Shown here: positions 9,337 through 20,104 of the stretch, piece after piece
Numbering within the stretch: position 1 is the first letter of the stretch
Layout: every line of letters starts with the position of its first letter
Assembly (NCBI RefSeq): GCF_000611645.1
Contig: NW_014013454.1
Location: 17,978 to 38,366, forward strand
DNA length: 20,389 nucleotides
Source: Monoraphidium neglectum
Lineage: Eukaryota; Chlorophyta; Chlorophyceae; Sphaeropleales; Selenastraceae
Direction of reading: 5' to 3'
Translations under genes and position numbers: made by a program
Notes under the pieces: model-generated
What the model was told of the DNA's origin: nothing
Database searches by the model: none
Seen by the model: only the letters and a program-made list of their open reading frames with translations

Positions 9337-10389
9337 TAGCAGCACGGGCCAGGTCGCCAAGCGCGCGCCAGAGGCAAGGGGCTTGGAGGCCAAGGGGCCT
9401 CCGGCGCTGGCATAACACAATCGAGTGTGGGCTGACGAGCGGTGCCATGGTAATTGCGGGCGCTTTGGTGCCAACTCTGACTCTGCCTCCGCATCCCACC
9501 CTGACAGCGTGTTTGACACTGTTTGACCTTGTGGATTGTTTTGTATCAGGTGGCTCCGGTCAAGTGATTATCACATACATTTGGGGTTTTTGATCCGTGT
9601 GCTGACGCACGTCACAGCACATTCGAATGAATTACAAAGCAGCGTCCCAAACATTCATCTCTTACTAATGCATTGATTCGTGTCATGTGTATCGAGCAGG
9701 AGGGTCTTTCCCTTCTTGCAACAAACGACCTGTCATGCATGGGGTGGTTGGCCTTCGACCCACCCTGCTTACTGTGGCGCAAGCGCCCTTGCCAGCAACA
9801 CGAGCGCGATTGCGCACCGCTTTCCTGATCATGCTATGGGATGCTTGATTTTGCCCAGCCACTAGCCGCAGTGCTGCAAGAGAGTCCCACACAAGGTTCT
9901 TTCAACCCTTGCGTTGCAGCTGACAATCTCATCTGCGCAGGGGTGAGGGCCGCTGCCGAACTCAACCAGTTGCTATGGAGGTTGCCACTTTCCTGGACCA
10001 AGTATGAAGAGTGCAGGTCACCCATCAAGCATGACTGCTGCTGGCCAGCACACCCAACCCCCCCTGCCACATTAATGAGGCAGCTCTACAGCGATCAGGT
10101 CTCTGAGTTCAGCACCCGCCCTCGGACAGCTAAGCGTGCGCTTGGAACATTTGGGCATCGTACATTCATGCATAGGGAGCGGGCTCTCAGGACTGGCACT
10201 GGGACACTGGAATGCTGAATGCGCCGCCTGCTGGGCTGCCCGCCAAGTGCCGCACTTGGCGTCGCGCAGCAACCGTGTCTGTCCTTTTAGTCGGGCTTTT
10301 AGCAGGCCAGACACCTGTCTAACGGCTGGCGAGCCCCTCAAAACGCGCCCAGCGATCTAAGTCGGCGCATCGAGCAGCCTTTTGTAGCC
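9337..10389 (+). other. Intergenic: upstream region of the RPL7 gene
   Basis: About 1.05 kb with no gene I can support. The short open frames on both strands have no recognisable motifs. No TATA box is evident at the expected distance before the RPL7 ATG. A near-direct repeat GTTTGACACTGTTTGACC lies around 9511-9530. Confidence 0.5.
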
Positions 10390-12445
10390 ATGACGCCCGT
10401 CCCTGAGCTCGCGGCTAAGAAGGCCAAGCGCGAGGAGGCTTGGGCGACGCAGAAGGCCGCGGACGCCCTGGAGGCGCGCAAGAAGGCTAAGGAGACGAGG
10501 AGGGTCATCTTCAAGAAGGCCGCGGCTTACGTCGAGGAGTTCAGGCAGCAGGTGTGGATAGGCAAACGGCAACATCAATCAGCTGCGGGCCGCAAGGAGA
10601 GCCGCCGCCTGTGGCATTTGCCAGCGAAACGTGCGCTGCGCTACATCGCGCCGGCGGTGTAGCGAGCCGCCGATCAGGCTCTGCAGCTGGGAGCAGACAT
10701 AGTTGCTGCATGGTATTTGGTTTTCAAGTTGCGGCACTTTCTTATCTTGGCGCCCACACTGCCAGCGCTTCACTGCGTTGACATCCGCTCCAAGCCGCCG
10801 CGCCCGTGGCCCTCTCAGTGCGGAGCGCAAGTGCGCCGCCCGCCTCGCTCCGTGCACGCCTCCACGTCACCACGCCTTGCTCGACCCATCCTTTGCCGTG
10901 TGCCCTCGCGCCCCGCGCCTCAATCCCACAGGAGAAGGACCTGATCCGCCTGAAGCGCGAGGCCAAGGCGGCCAAGGGCTTCTACGTTGAGCCCGAGGCC
11001 AAGCTGGCGTTTGTGATCCGCATCAGGGGCCTCAACAAGATCCACCCCAAGGTGGGGGCGGGCGCCACGCAAACAAACACGAAGCAGCGGCGGGCAGGGG
11101 CGGATGCGTTACGCCTGATGCACCCTCCCGCCAGGCGCAACGAGCTCAGCAGCTGGCAGCGCACAGGGCGGCGGGTGGCGCGCGAGCGCAGTGGTAGGCA
11201 GCTGTGGCCCTGCAAGGCGGCAGGTTTCACCACGGAAGGCCGATTCTGGTCGGGTGCCCTGGAGCACACACCAGCTGCAGCTGACTGTGCTCCTGCTGTG
11301 CGTTGCCGCGCCGCCGCTGCTGCGCGCAGACCAAGAAGATCCTGCAGCTGCTGCGCCTGCGCCAGATCGGCAACGCCGTTTTTGTGCGGGTGCGCGGCGC
11401 TGGCGGAGCGGCTGCGCTGCCTTTTGGCAGCCGTGTGGCGGGCATGCGGCGGCTGTGACGTCCAGCTGACAATTGGCCAGGGGCCTAAGCACATTGGGGC
11501 AGCGGGGACGGAGCTGCGTGACCCTGCCGGGCAGTGAACGCACGCTGCAAGGCACAGGCAGCGTGTGCCTGTTCTAGCCCGCAAGCCAGGAGGCTGCGCT
11601 GCAGCATGTGCGGCGGTGCGCAGTCGCTATGCATGTGCGTGTGTCATCCTGCGGCGCGCACCCCTCCTCCCACGCATCTACCCGCGCCCCAACGCCCTTC
11701 CCCTCACACCCAAACCCGCCGCCTCGCCTCCCAGATCAACAAGGCCACCCAGGGCCTGCTGACGCGCGTGGAGCCCTACATCGCGTACGGCTACCCCAAC
11801 CTGAAGAGCGTGAGGGAGCTGGTGCTGAAGCGCGGGTACGCCAAGGTCAAGGGCAACCGCCTGCCGCTGACCGACAACAAGATCATCGAGGAGGTGAGGG
11901 GGCGCGATCTGGCGTGTCTATAGCGTGCTCGGCAGCTTCGCGAGCGGCTTGAGGCAGCAGAGCCTGGACGAGGCGCTGCTCTGGGTTGACGCAGGCGCGC
12001 ACGGGTGCTTCCCTACATTGACACGCGCTGCGGCGCCCTTGGCCCCTGCCCGATTGCCCTGGTGGCGTGCGCGTCCCGGTGATTTTCTTACCTGCTCGCA
12101 TCCCTGCTGTCTCGACTCCCAAACCCCTCGGGTTGGCACTCTTTTGCAAGCTCCAGTGCCCTGCGCCGCCTCCCAGCATCGGCCCCTCACCCGTCCACGC
12201 CGCCGCGCCCCGGCCCCTCCCCACCTCAGAACCTGGGCAAGCACGGCATCATCTGCGTGGAGGACCTCATCCACGAGATCTACACCGTGGGCCCCGCCTT
12301 CAAGCAGGCCACCAACTTCCTCTGGCCCTTCAAGCTCAGCAGCGCGCGCGGCGGCTTGCCCAAGAAGAGGGTGCACTACGTTGAGGGTGGCCAGGCGGGC
12401 AACCGGGAGGGCAAGATCAACAACCTGGTCCGGCTGATGAACTAG
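10390..12445 (+). CDS. RPL7: 60S ribosomal protein L7 (uL30), complete, 5 exons, 238 aa
   Basis: Exons are 10390-10551, 10932-11051, 11330-11389, 11735-11893 and 12230-12445. All four introns are phase 0. The protein is a structural component of the large cytosolic ribosomal subunit and binds rRNA. Residues 1-54 form the charged Lys/Ala-rich N-terminal extension typical of eukaryotic L7. Landmarks are LAFVIRIRG (79-87), [14 protein letters not shown] (96-109), [14 protein letters not shown] (127-140), [17 protein letters not shown] (172-188), [10 protein letters not shown] (196-205) and the terminal [13 protein letters not shown]. The length is close to the family norm of about 240-250 aa. 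ATG 10390 matches the expected N-terminal length. Identity is secure. Confidence 0.97.
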
Positions 12446-12494
12446 GCGGGCCCCAGCGTTGGGGCCGGCTCTGAGCGTCGGCGGACACCTGAGG

Positions 12495-12499
12495 TGTAA
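12495..12499 (+). terminator. TGTAA polyadenylation signal of RPL7
   Basis: TGTAA lies 50 nt after the RPL7 stop codon. Both distance and motif fit a compact green-algal housekeeping gene. Confidence 0.65.
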
Positions 12500-12822
12500 A
12501 TGTTCCGGGTCAGGACCATCTGCTCGGCGGGGGGAGGGGGTGTTGGGGTGGGTCAAGAGTCTGCTCAGGGGACATCAGTCGGGGGGACGCAAAATCGCAG
12601 CGAGGCTGAGGGGCGGGAGAGAGGGTGGCGCAGGACTGATAGAAAGAGATTGGCAACACTTTTGCTGTCGCTCACAAATGATTGCCAGCGAATGATGTGA
12701 GCAGTGATGAGAAAGGCAACCGTCACCCAGCCGCATTGGGCTGCGCCCGGCCATGGTGTCCTGTTGCGGTCAACAGGTCGCGGTCAGGTCGCATTGCATG
12801 CTGCGTCTTCGTTGCATTCTTT

Positions 12823-12830
12823 TATATAAA
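12823..12830 (+). promoter_or_regulatory. TATA box of the protein kinase gene
   Basis: TATATAAA lies in a local AT-rich patch 148 bp before the kinase ATG. It is the best TATA match in the window. A start site about 30 bp downstream would give a 5' UTR near 120 nt. Confidence 0.6.
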
Positions 12831-12977
12831 CCTTGACCCATCTGTGGAGCTAGCCGTGTATCGCGGTAGTTTGGGCGCAGAGCGCCCCTATGCGGTGGTT
12901 CGACGGCATAGCAGCACAAATTTGGGAACTATCACGTTATCACAGAGTACTGAGCGAGGACTGGTGGAGGGCCGGGC

Positions 12978-14863
12978 ATGCTGGGGAGCCCACTGACCGG
13001 GCTCTCCCAGCTTTTGGGGAGAGGCCTGGCGCCGCACCGTGAGGCGACGTTGATCCTGAACGAGCAGGGAGAGTCGGCCAGCGAGGAGAGCGCCAAGTCG
13101 CTATGGTGCGTCTGACTGCGATGATGCACCCATCCCGCGGCCTCCGGGAGCCACGCACTCTCCACTTGCAGCATGCTGAGTCTCGGAAGCCCTAATGGGG
13201 AACAGGGGAGTCGCTCTGCAGCTCCTACGGCATGTCCGCTACGAAGCTCCTAGCGCGGCCACCAGCCAAAAACAGGCGCATGCTGCCGCCGCTGCGGCCC
13301 CGCAGGGACAAGTTCAAGGCCTACCGCAAGGCAGGCTTTGTGAAGCCATTCCATGTGCGGCGCACCCCACGCGCATGCAAGGCATACGCGCTGGGCGGCT
13401 ACATCGTGAAGGAGTACACCGGCTCCCGGCAGAAGGTGCGCGCGCGGCCCCGTGCCCTGGCTGAAACGGCTCCGCGAGGTCTTCAGATCGGGCCACGCCC
13501 CGCAACATCGGCCGCCGGCGTCGGCTGGGGACCCTCAGCGCTCTGCGCCCGCCCGCCGCCTTCTGATGGCGCACTCATCGCGGCGCGCCCGGCCCGGCTG
13601 CCTGCTGCCGCTCACCCCTCAGCCCCTCCCACAAACCACTTTCCCGCCTTTTCCCCCGAAAAGGTGGAGGCCGAGATCCGCATCCTCCAGCAGCTTTGCC
13701 ACGAGCGGCTCGTGTCCTACGAGTTCATAGCCGACGAGGGCGCCCGCATCAGCATCTTCATGGCCTGGGCCGGCGTCCCGCTGCGCGACCACCGCCTGAC
13801 GCGCGCCGACGCGTACGACGAGGACGCCGCGCGCCACACCGCGCACCAGCTCGCGGCCGCGCTCGCGTACCTGCACGCGCGCGGCATCGTGCATCGCGAC
13901 ATCAAGCCGGACAACCTCGGGGTGCTGCTTGACCAGCGGCTGCAGCTGTTTGACTGGGGGGAGGCGGTCAGCCTGGAGGAGGCCGCCGTGTTGACTGACA
14001 AGGAGCTCGGCCGCGCCGTCGGCGTCGCCGGCACGCCGCTGTTTATGCCGCCCGAGAGCCTCAACCACCTCACGCGGCGCCCCGGCGGCGAGTGCGGCTG
14101 CGGCGGCGGCTGCGCGCGGAGCGGCGCGGACGGGCGCGGCGTGCCGTCGCTGCGCGCGACGCTCGCGCCGGCGCTGGACGTGTGGGGACTCGGCACCGTG
14201 GTCTACTTTGTCATCGCGGGGCGCGACGTGTTTGTCGGGGACAGCGCGTGGGAGCTGGAGGAGCTGGCTGACGTGGTCAACCGCAGCGGGGGCGTCCCGC
14301 TGCCAGAGGGGGCCCCCGCCAGCTTTGCCGCGCGCGACTTCCTGGCCCGCTGCCTGGAGCGCTGCCCCGCGCGCCGCGCGTCGGCCGCGGAGCTGCTGGG
14401 CCACCCGTGGCTGCGCGGCGCGGCGACGCAGGCGGAGGTCGCGGCGGCGTGCGCGGCGGACGCGCGGCGGGCGCGCGCGGGCGGGCGGTGCGGCAGCGTG
14501 AGCAGCCTCGGCAGCAGCCGGCGGCGCGGCTTGTGGGCCGTGCGCGCGAGCAGTGCCAGCGGGAGCGGGAGTGGGGCCGGCGCCAGCATCGGCGGAGGGG
14601 GTGGCGGCGGCTTCAGCACCAGCGCCAGCGGCGACGGCAGCAGCAGCGCCATCAGCGACGTGCGCAGCACGGGCAGCAGCGCCAGCAGCGCCCTCGCCGC
14701 GGCGCGGCTGGCGCAGGCGCGCGGAGGGACAAACGGCCTGCTGGGGCCGCTGCCGCCGAGCAAGGCCGCGGTGGCGACCTGCGGCTTGCGATCTTCCGCG
14801 ACAGGGGGGCCGCAGCGAGCGTCCGCGGCCGACGCCGGCGCAGGCCTCCCTGGCTCGTTCTGA
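12978..14863 (+). CDS. Serine/threonine-type protein kinase with DWG motif and Gly/Ser-rich tail (3 exons, 485 aa)
   Basis: Exons are 12978-13105, 13306-13435 and 13664-14863; all phases agree and the first join restores a Trp codon (SL-W-DKFK). An acceptor at 13220-13221 would instead add 28 residues. The catalytic core is clear: putative ATP-binding Lys78 in GGYIVKEY, helix-C Glu90 in AEIRIL, HRDIKPDN (163-170) with catalytic Asp165, DWG (183-185) in place of DFG, MPPE (214-217) in place of APE, and LDVWGLGTVVY of helix F. The domain ends at AAELLGHPWLRG. No GxGxxG loop is visible before Lys78; the sequence there is basic (KPFHVRRTPRACKAY). The tail beyond the domain is Gly/Ser/Ala-rich without recognisable motifs. 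DWG is normal in CK2, but the rest is not CK2-like, so the family is open. A TATA box lies upstream. Kinase identity is strong; the first exon is less certain. Confidence 0.85.
13436..13663 (+). other. Kinase intron 2: length divisible by three and stop-free
   Basis: This phase-0 intron (GTGCGC...CGAAAAG) is 228 nt and open in frame with both flanking exons. Retention would insert 76 Pro/Ala/Arg-rich residues between Lys78 and helix C rather than truncate the protein. Confidence 0.65.
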
Positions 14864-16079
14864 GCTGCCACGCCGTCATGCGGCGCTGCCCGTCCCCCGT
14901 CTGCGGCGGCTTGTGGCAATATCCTGCCTGCCCTGAACTGAATTGCACCGCGGCTGCCCGCGATGGCTGCCCCGCGCACACCAGGCGCCTCAGCGCGCAA
15001 CACTGCACCTCATGCACCCCACAGCAGCCGCCTTGCGGATGTCGAACCGCGCCGAACCCCCTTTTCCTGTGCACCGCCGCACGTGTGTGATATAAACATT
15101 CAGCAGTGAGCGTGACGTTCTCAGCTCCTGACGTTTGGCATCTGCACGCGGTGCTTGATCACGCCTTCCTTGGACCCCCGCCGCATGTTGGCCAAACGCA
15201 CGAGGCCCTGAGGCATTGCCGGCCAGCGGCCCAGCCGCGCCGTTGCAGCAAGCGCTCGCTGTCCGCCGCCGTGCGCCGCTTGAGCCTGCCTTGCCGCTTG
15301 GCGCCGCTCCGACCATGGGGCCCTCTTTAGCCGGGCGTCGGTTTTGGGGGTTGGGCCCCAATTACAGCGCCGCATCGGCCTGGGACCTCCGGCTGCCGGC
15401 GCTCCGCACGGCGCATGATGGAGCACTGTTTATTCGACGGGATGGGTGGGGCCGGCGTATGCGGCACAGGCGCGCAGCTGAGAGCACCAAGCGTGCTGGC
15501 CAGGATACCACCGGCTGCCTGCCCTGCCGCGCTCGAGGCACCGCGCACGCTGCGATGCCTGACACATATGGCTTTGCTTGTTCACGCGCGGTGTGGTTTC
15601 GCCGCCGTCACTCTGGCGCGGACCGTCCTCCTCCCCTCTGGCGGAGGGCGAGGTGTGCGCCTCCCAGGCCTCGGCCGCATGCACGCGCGCACACGTGATC
15701 AAGGTGCCCGCCTCTCTGCGCGGGGCGCAGACAGGCTGCCGGCGAGCACGACCGCTCGCTTTCGGCCGACCTGCGCCGCGCACACTTGTATTGCTATCGC
15801 TCATCACACACGATGCACACGCCGACACTGATGGCCCACAGGCTCCCCCGTTGACTGTTGTCGTTGACCGCACCAATGCTCAACACCTGCACCCCTCAAC
15901 TTTCACGTCTGGCCCATGGGACGGCTCGATTTGCTTGGGGCGGCGTCCCGCCGGCCCTCTCCTCATCCCGCCACACTGCATGTTTGGTTCACTGTGTTGA
16001 GCCGCTGACCGCTGACACAAACCCTTGGGGCTGCGTCCTACCGCATCCCCCCCCCCCAAACGAACCCAGTGGCAATATA

Positions 16080-16097
16080 GGTTGGGTTTGCCCAACC
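16080..16097 (+). repeat. Small perfect hairpin (7-bp stem, 4-nt loop)
   Basis: GGTTGGG and CCCAACC flank TTTG. The stem sequence does not fit the histone 3' stem-loop consensus. It may be structural in a 3' UTR or accidental. Confidence 0.6.
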
Positions 16098-17485
16098 GTG
16101 CGGCTGCCGCACCCCATCCTCTCTCCTGCTTCCTTCAACACTGCCAAGTATGGCTGCCCCATGCGCCTCGCCGGGAAGCGCAGGCCTTGACGCCGCACGC
16201 CCCGTCGTAGCACGCCCGGCCACCTCAACTGTGTCTTTGCCCAAGAACTCTGCGCCATGTCGTCGCTCCTCCGCCCGGATGCCACTGGCTGGGATGGCGC
16301 ACCTGTAACGACGCTCACGGCTGGGGCCCGCGGCGCGCGTTGAAGGCCTTGCAACGCAGCAACCCCAGCCCAGAGCAGCACAGGGTCAGCGAGCGTTCGC
16401 GGCAGCAGGCGCAACGCGCAGTGCAGAAGCCCGCAGCCCCGCGAACAGCTGTGAGTCGCGCCTGCTCTCAGGGTGCCTGTCACTAATGATCAGCGCCCCG
16501 CATGGACTGAATGAATCAGTGGCTGTACGCACAGAGCAATGTTACGCTTGGTGCCAACCGCGGCCGCATGCAGCAGGCGCTGGCACTTTTAGGCTCGCCC
16601 ACGCCGCATCACCTTGACATCAGCGGACCGTTCAAAGCTGTTTCCTTACCCAACACATCACCTGTCTCAGCTCGGTGCCAGCACGCCCCGGGCACCCCGA
16701 TACTGATACCAGAAGCAGAGTTGGCGAAATCAACCAACTGTCTGTCGCTTCGCTACTCAATGCAAAGCATCAAGCAACGCAAGATGACCAAGTGTTGTAA
16801 AAGCAGAGGGGGGCCAGCATTTGGGCAACGCATACCGGGCACGAAACAGGAATGTGAGCTCTGTTGAGCAACTTGTGACCAACAACCCTTGGCGCGCAAA
16901 CACGGCTGACTGGGCATCTTGCCACCCGGCAGCGAGGCGCAGCAGTGCAGCTCTCCAGGCTGCCCAACGAACTGATGCAGGAGCGTTCTGCAATGGCTCT
17001 GATACCGACTCAGCGCCCCCTGTCTTGTACATGGGGCTGCTGCGCTCCCTCGCTTTTTTTCTTTTTTGTTGTGTTCTAATTTACAATTGTATTCCTTGAT
17101 GGGCAGTGAACGCCATGTCCAAGGGCCTGCGGGACCACCATCATGCCGTCCTGCAGTGCTCGCACTTTCATCCGACTGTTCACATCTGCTGGGGCGCCAC
17201 GCAGCGGCAGCAGAACAGGACTGGGGCTGCGCGCATGCATAGTCAATATGCAAATCCCAACACACAATTGTCTCAGGTAAAACTTTGTTGCGGCCAGGGG
17301 CCCTTGCGCTGTCTAGGCTGTGCCAAGCAGCACCTCGGCAGTACCAACGGTAGTGGGCACCCTGGGGACCACACCAAAGCGACGGCGGCGGGCAGCCGCA
17401 AGGCTGGCAGGACAGGCGGGCCACTCGAAGCAGTCAGCGCTCCAAAAATCAGCGCTCTCCTGCCTAGAAAGCCAACGGATCCCTC

Positions 17486-17490
17486 TTACA
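17486..17490 (-). terminator. Candidate TGTAA polyadenylation signal (secreted Tyr-rich gene)
   Basis: This is the first minus-strand TGTAA downstream of the stop at 18191-18193, about 700 nt away. The long distance makes it tentative. Confidence 0.25.
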
Positions 17491-18190
17491 GACGGCAACA
17501 AGTCCTTAACGAAGCGCCTAGAATAACCTGGGTCCCTCGCGCCAGCAGACGGCCGACTCATTCACAAAAGCAATGTGCAGGCACAATGGGATTGGCAGGC
17601 GTAAGCACAAATTCGCAAACCGTGGCAGGCCGGCAAAGGTTCAATAGTACATTCCACCAGCACAAGCAGCATGTTTTGCCATGAGAGCACAGACACGCCT
17701 GGCGAATGGTGGTGGTGGCCGCACCCCAGGTACCAAGGCGTCCTCAAGGGGGGGAGGAAAGCAACTTGGTTGAGCCCTGATACCCCAGGATATGTAACAG
17801 CACTGGCAAAGATCCTGCCAAACCCCTTGATCCAACAGTCCTCGAAAAGTGCGACAGCAGGACGGCACTGAACAAGGCACGTGCTTCATGCCTCAATAGA
17901 CATACATCATAGGGCTTCTTGACAATTCGATGCGATGCCGTCACGCGCCTACTAGAATGGATAGTATCTATCCTGCCAAGCCGCCGACGTCCATCTCAAT
18001 GCATGGTTAGCCATTAAAAGGCGTCCGCGCGCCCTGGTGGCTATGACCTGGAAACATCTTGTCCTGTCCTTGGTTCTCGCCTTGCGTTCATGTGACCGAC
18101 CATTCACGCCCCCAGCCCCTTGATCGGCGGTACCCCCGGCCACGCCATGCGCGCTGCGCAAGCCTGCCGCATGCCGGCGCGGCGCTGCGT

Positions 18191-18527
18191 TTAGCGCTTG
18201 CCCCAGTTGTCGTCGCGGTCGTACCAGCGGGGCCTGCGGCGGCACAGTAGCGGCAGCGGGGGGGATGGTCAAGAGGTGTGAGGGCGCAGTGCAGCGGCCA
18301 GGACTGGCCTCTGGCCGCCGCTTCGTCGCAGGCGCCGCCGCGCCCTGCGAGGTGCCAGCGCAGCAGAGCACCACCGGCCTTGACTGCAGCGATGACTTTG
18401 CAAGCGCGCAAATGTGAAAGAGCCCGGGCCAGAGAACAGGCAGCAACCCACCCCCAGTAACCGCCGCTGCGGTAGGGGTAGTAGCCGCCGCGGTATGGGT
18501 AGTAGCCATACTGGAAGAAGATGTGTT

Positions 18528-18611
<84 letters not shown>

Positions 18612-19364
18612 AAGGTGTGCGACAACTACACATGCTTTTATTAGGTCACGGCAGAAGTGAAGTAATTGTTGTACATGGTGGGCACATGGAAGCGCGCGAG
18701 ACCCCTTTGGATAGACGGCGACATCCCCCACCCCAAGAAGTGGTGCGCGCCTCAAAACCGCGGGCGGGGGTCTCACCGGGCTGTAACTGTAGGCAGGGTA
18801 GCTGGGGTAGATCCAGGGCTGGAAGGTGGCGGCCGCCAACCTGGAGGACGGAACCAGGCGTAGGGTGATGCGTGAGGGTGCGCGCTCGTTTGTGGTTCGG
18901 AGGGTGTGGCTCGCGCGCGCCACACCCACTCGGAACCCGTCAGCAGGCCGCTCAATGGCTCAACAGGGCGCGCACGCTTCGAGCCGCCCCTCCCCCCGGC
19001 CGTACCCACCCTGCCAGGGGTGCGCCGAAGAACTTGTCGCTCTTCTCGCCCTTTGCGGCGTCGGTGGCCGCGGCGCTCTTGGCGTCTAGCAGCGCGCGGC
19101 GCGGCGCGTTGGCCCACGTCGCCGCGCCGTCGGCGCCACTGTGCGCGGCGGCCGCGCCTGCGGCGGCCGCGCACAGGACGCAGAGCGCCAGCAGCACGCA
19201 GGCTGCGGGGGCAAGGGCGGCGGGGCCGACGGGAGTAAGCGGTGTGAGTGATGGGCTGGGCGAGGATGCGAACCGAGCCTCCCACCTCGCCTAATGTCGC
19301 AGTGGTGGAGGCAGGAGATGAGGCGCGCGTAAAGCCAATCACACATATGCTTCGGGCTGCCCAT
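18191..19364 (-). CDS. Small secreted Tyr/Gly/Trp-rich protein, possible wall or matrix component (5 exons, 126 aa)
   Basis: Minus-strand exons are 19364-19343, 19202-19010, 18840-18777, 18510-18452 and 18233-18191, ending in TAA. All phases agree. The N terminus gives a textbook signal peptide: a short KHMSC start, then VLLALCVLCAAAAGAAAA, then HSGADG. The start could be ATG 19364 or the in-frame ATG 19346; a longer first exon using a donor near 19303 is also phase-compatible, so the first exon is the least certain part. The mature protein has RRALLDAK, a charged stretch (KGEKSDKFFG), then aromatic segments: FQPWIYPSYPAYSYSP, YGYYPYRGGYYPYRSGG, and a polar end PRWYDRDDNWGKR. YYPYR occurs twice in near-tandem. 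Tyr/Gly/Pro-rich secreted proteins often cross-link or coat cell walls, but I recognise no family and that role is inference. Confidence 0.65.
18535..18606. repeat. GT/CA dinucleotide microsatellite, 36 pure units
   Basis: 72 bp of uninterrupted GT on the plus strand, with short impure GTTT units on the left side. It lies in intron 3 of the minus-strand secreted-protein gene, where the transcript reads (CA)36, and ends about 24 nt before the acceptor of the YYPYR exon. Confidence 0.98.
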
Positions 19365-20104
19365 TTATCGAAGCAGCCTCACAACCTAAGAGCTGGCAGC
19401 GAACAGCGGCGGCGTCATCACTGCATGGATTGAATGAGGTGGCCCGAGCAGCCCAATGCGCCCGCTGCGCCCCGTCTCCCGGTGGAGCACCCCGGTGAGA
19501 TATAACTAATAATATGATCATCGTCAACCGACCCGTTCACCCACTCGGCGCACCGGTCTTACGCATCGTGTGTCGAGGATTGGTGGCCGACTGCAACGAG
19601 TAGAGATATACCGATTTTGAGAAAACTCTCAATTGAAATAAGGCGTTCCGACACCCTTGATGAACCCATGGCACCCACTGGCCAGCGACGCTGTCGAGCA
19701 ACTGACAGGGCACTGCACAGGACCAGCTTACTGGAGCTTGACACGCGCGTTACAGCATGCCCGCCACCATGCAGCAGCGGCGTTGCAAACACGCGGGCCT
19801 GCTGCAGCATCCAACCTGCAGCCTGGGCATCGTGCGACTGCACAGTCAGGGGGCTCGGCCAATTCATTCCTGCTCCGGTACCAAACTGGGGGCACGACTC
19901 AGCGCTGCTGACTGCTCCAACACTGTGATGCAACCTTTGTCCCATGAACTCGTTTCATCATGCTGCTCGAGCGCGCATGCCGTGCGGCCCCTGCCGCACC
20001 ATCCTCGAGGCTGTGGGGAGCTCCCTGGCCAGCGCCTGACAAGCCAAAGGTTACGACCCGCTGAAAGGCCCCCAGCCGTCGTGCACCGACATGTAGGGAG
20101 CTGA
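19365..20104. other. Upstream region of the secreted Tyr-rich gene and downstream of RPS3A
   Basis: No supportable gene. It includes an AT-rich island at about 19600-19645 with a small inverted TTGAGA/TCTCAA, and a minus-strand TATA candidate at 19498-19505. The short open frames here look random. Confidence 0.5.
19498..19505 (-). promoter_or_regulatory. Candidate TATA box of the secreted Tyr-rich gene
   Basis: TTATATCT on the minus strand sits in an AT-rich patch about 134 bp before ATG 19364. The spacing matches that of the kinase gene. Confidence 0.4.

Larger units (their letters stand above)
12446..12977 (+). other. RPL7 3' UTR and kinase promoter region
   Basis: This stretch holds the RPL7 poly(A) candidate at 12495-12499 and the kinase TATA box at 12823-12830. 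An in-frame TGA about 30 nt before the kinase ATG confirms that ATG as the first possible start in its exon. I see no gene between them. Confidence 0.6.
14864..18190. other. 3.3-kb stretch without a supportable gene, between convergent genes
   Basis: This region should hold the 3' UTR of the kinase (plus) and of the secreted Tyr-rich protein gene (minus). The first plus-strand TGTAA after the kinase stop is at 16304-16308; minus-strand TGTAA candidates for the other gene are at 17486-17490 and 17081-17085. GC content drops to the right of about 16500. Open frames exist on both strands (for example minus 16753-17424) but show no motif, codon pattern or phase-consistent exon chain. It also has an 11-C run at 16047-16057 and a small hairpin at 16080-16097. 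Confidence 0.5.

Noticed and set aside
12704..12710. GTGATGA resembling a snoRNA C box
   Set aside because: No D box with terminal stem within about 100 nt. A similar TGATGA at 2162 in sulfotransferase intron 1 also lacks a partner. The RPL7 introns, likely hosts, showed no convincing C/D pair.
13222..13305. Extended kinase exon 2 using the acceptor at 13220-13221
   Set aside because: It is in phase but adds a basic, proline-rich stretch. The acceptor at 13304-13305 follows a good pyrimidine-rich tract and restores a Trp codon at the join. Not fully excluded.
13619..14404. 261-codon open frame antisense to the kinase
   Set aside because: It is a shadow of the GC-rich kinase exon; the sense strand carries all kinase motifs in order.
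16080..16097. Hairpin considered as a histone mRNA 3' stem-loop
   Set aside because: The stem lacks the required pyrimidine positions, and no histone gene is nearby.
16753..17424. 223-codon open frame on the minus strand
   Set aside because: It has no domain, signal or repeat. At this GC level one frame of such length is expected by chance in a window this size. It crosses T-rich runs near 17055.
17106..17684. 192-codon open frame on the plus strand
   Set aside because: It starts at GTG, has no recognisable motif, and overlaps the likely 3' UTR of the secreted-protein gene.
17959..17973. GGATAG-TAT-CTATCC inverted repeat
   Set aside because: Six-base arms are common by chance and nothing around it suggests function.
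18088..18633. Minus-strand frame with a long Thr-His repeat, and plus-strand Val-Cys frames
   Set aside because: They are made by reading through the GT/CA microsatellite, which lies in an intron.
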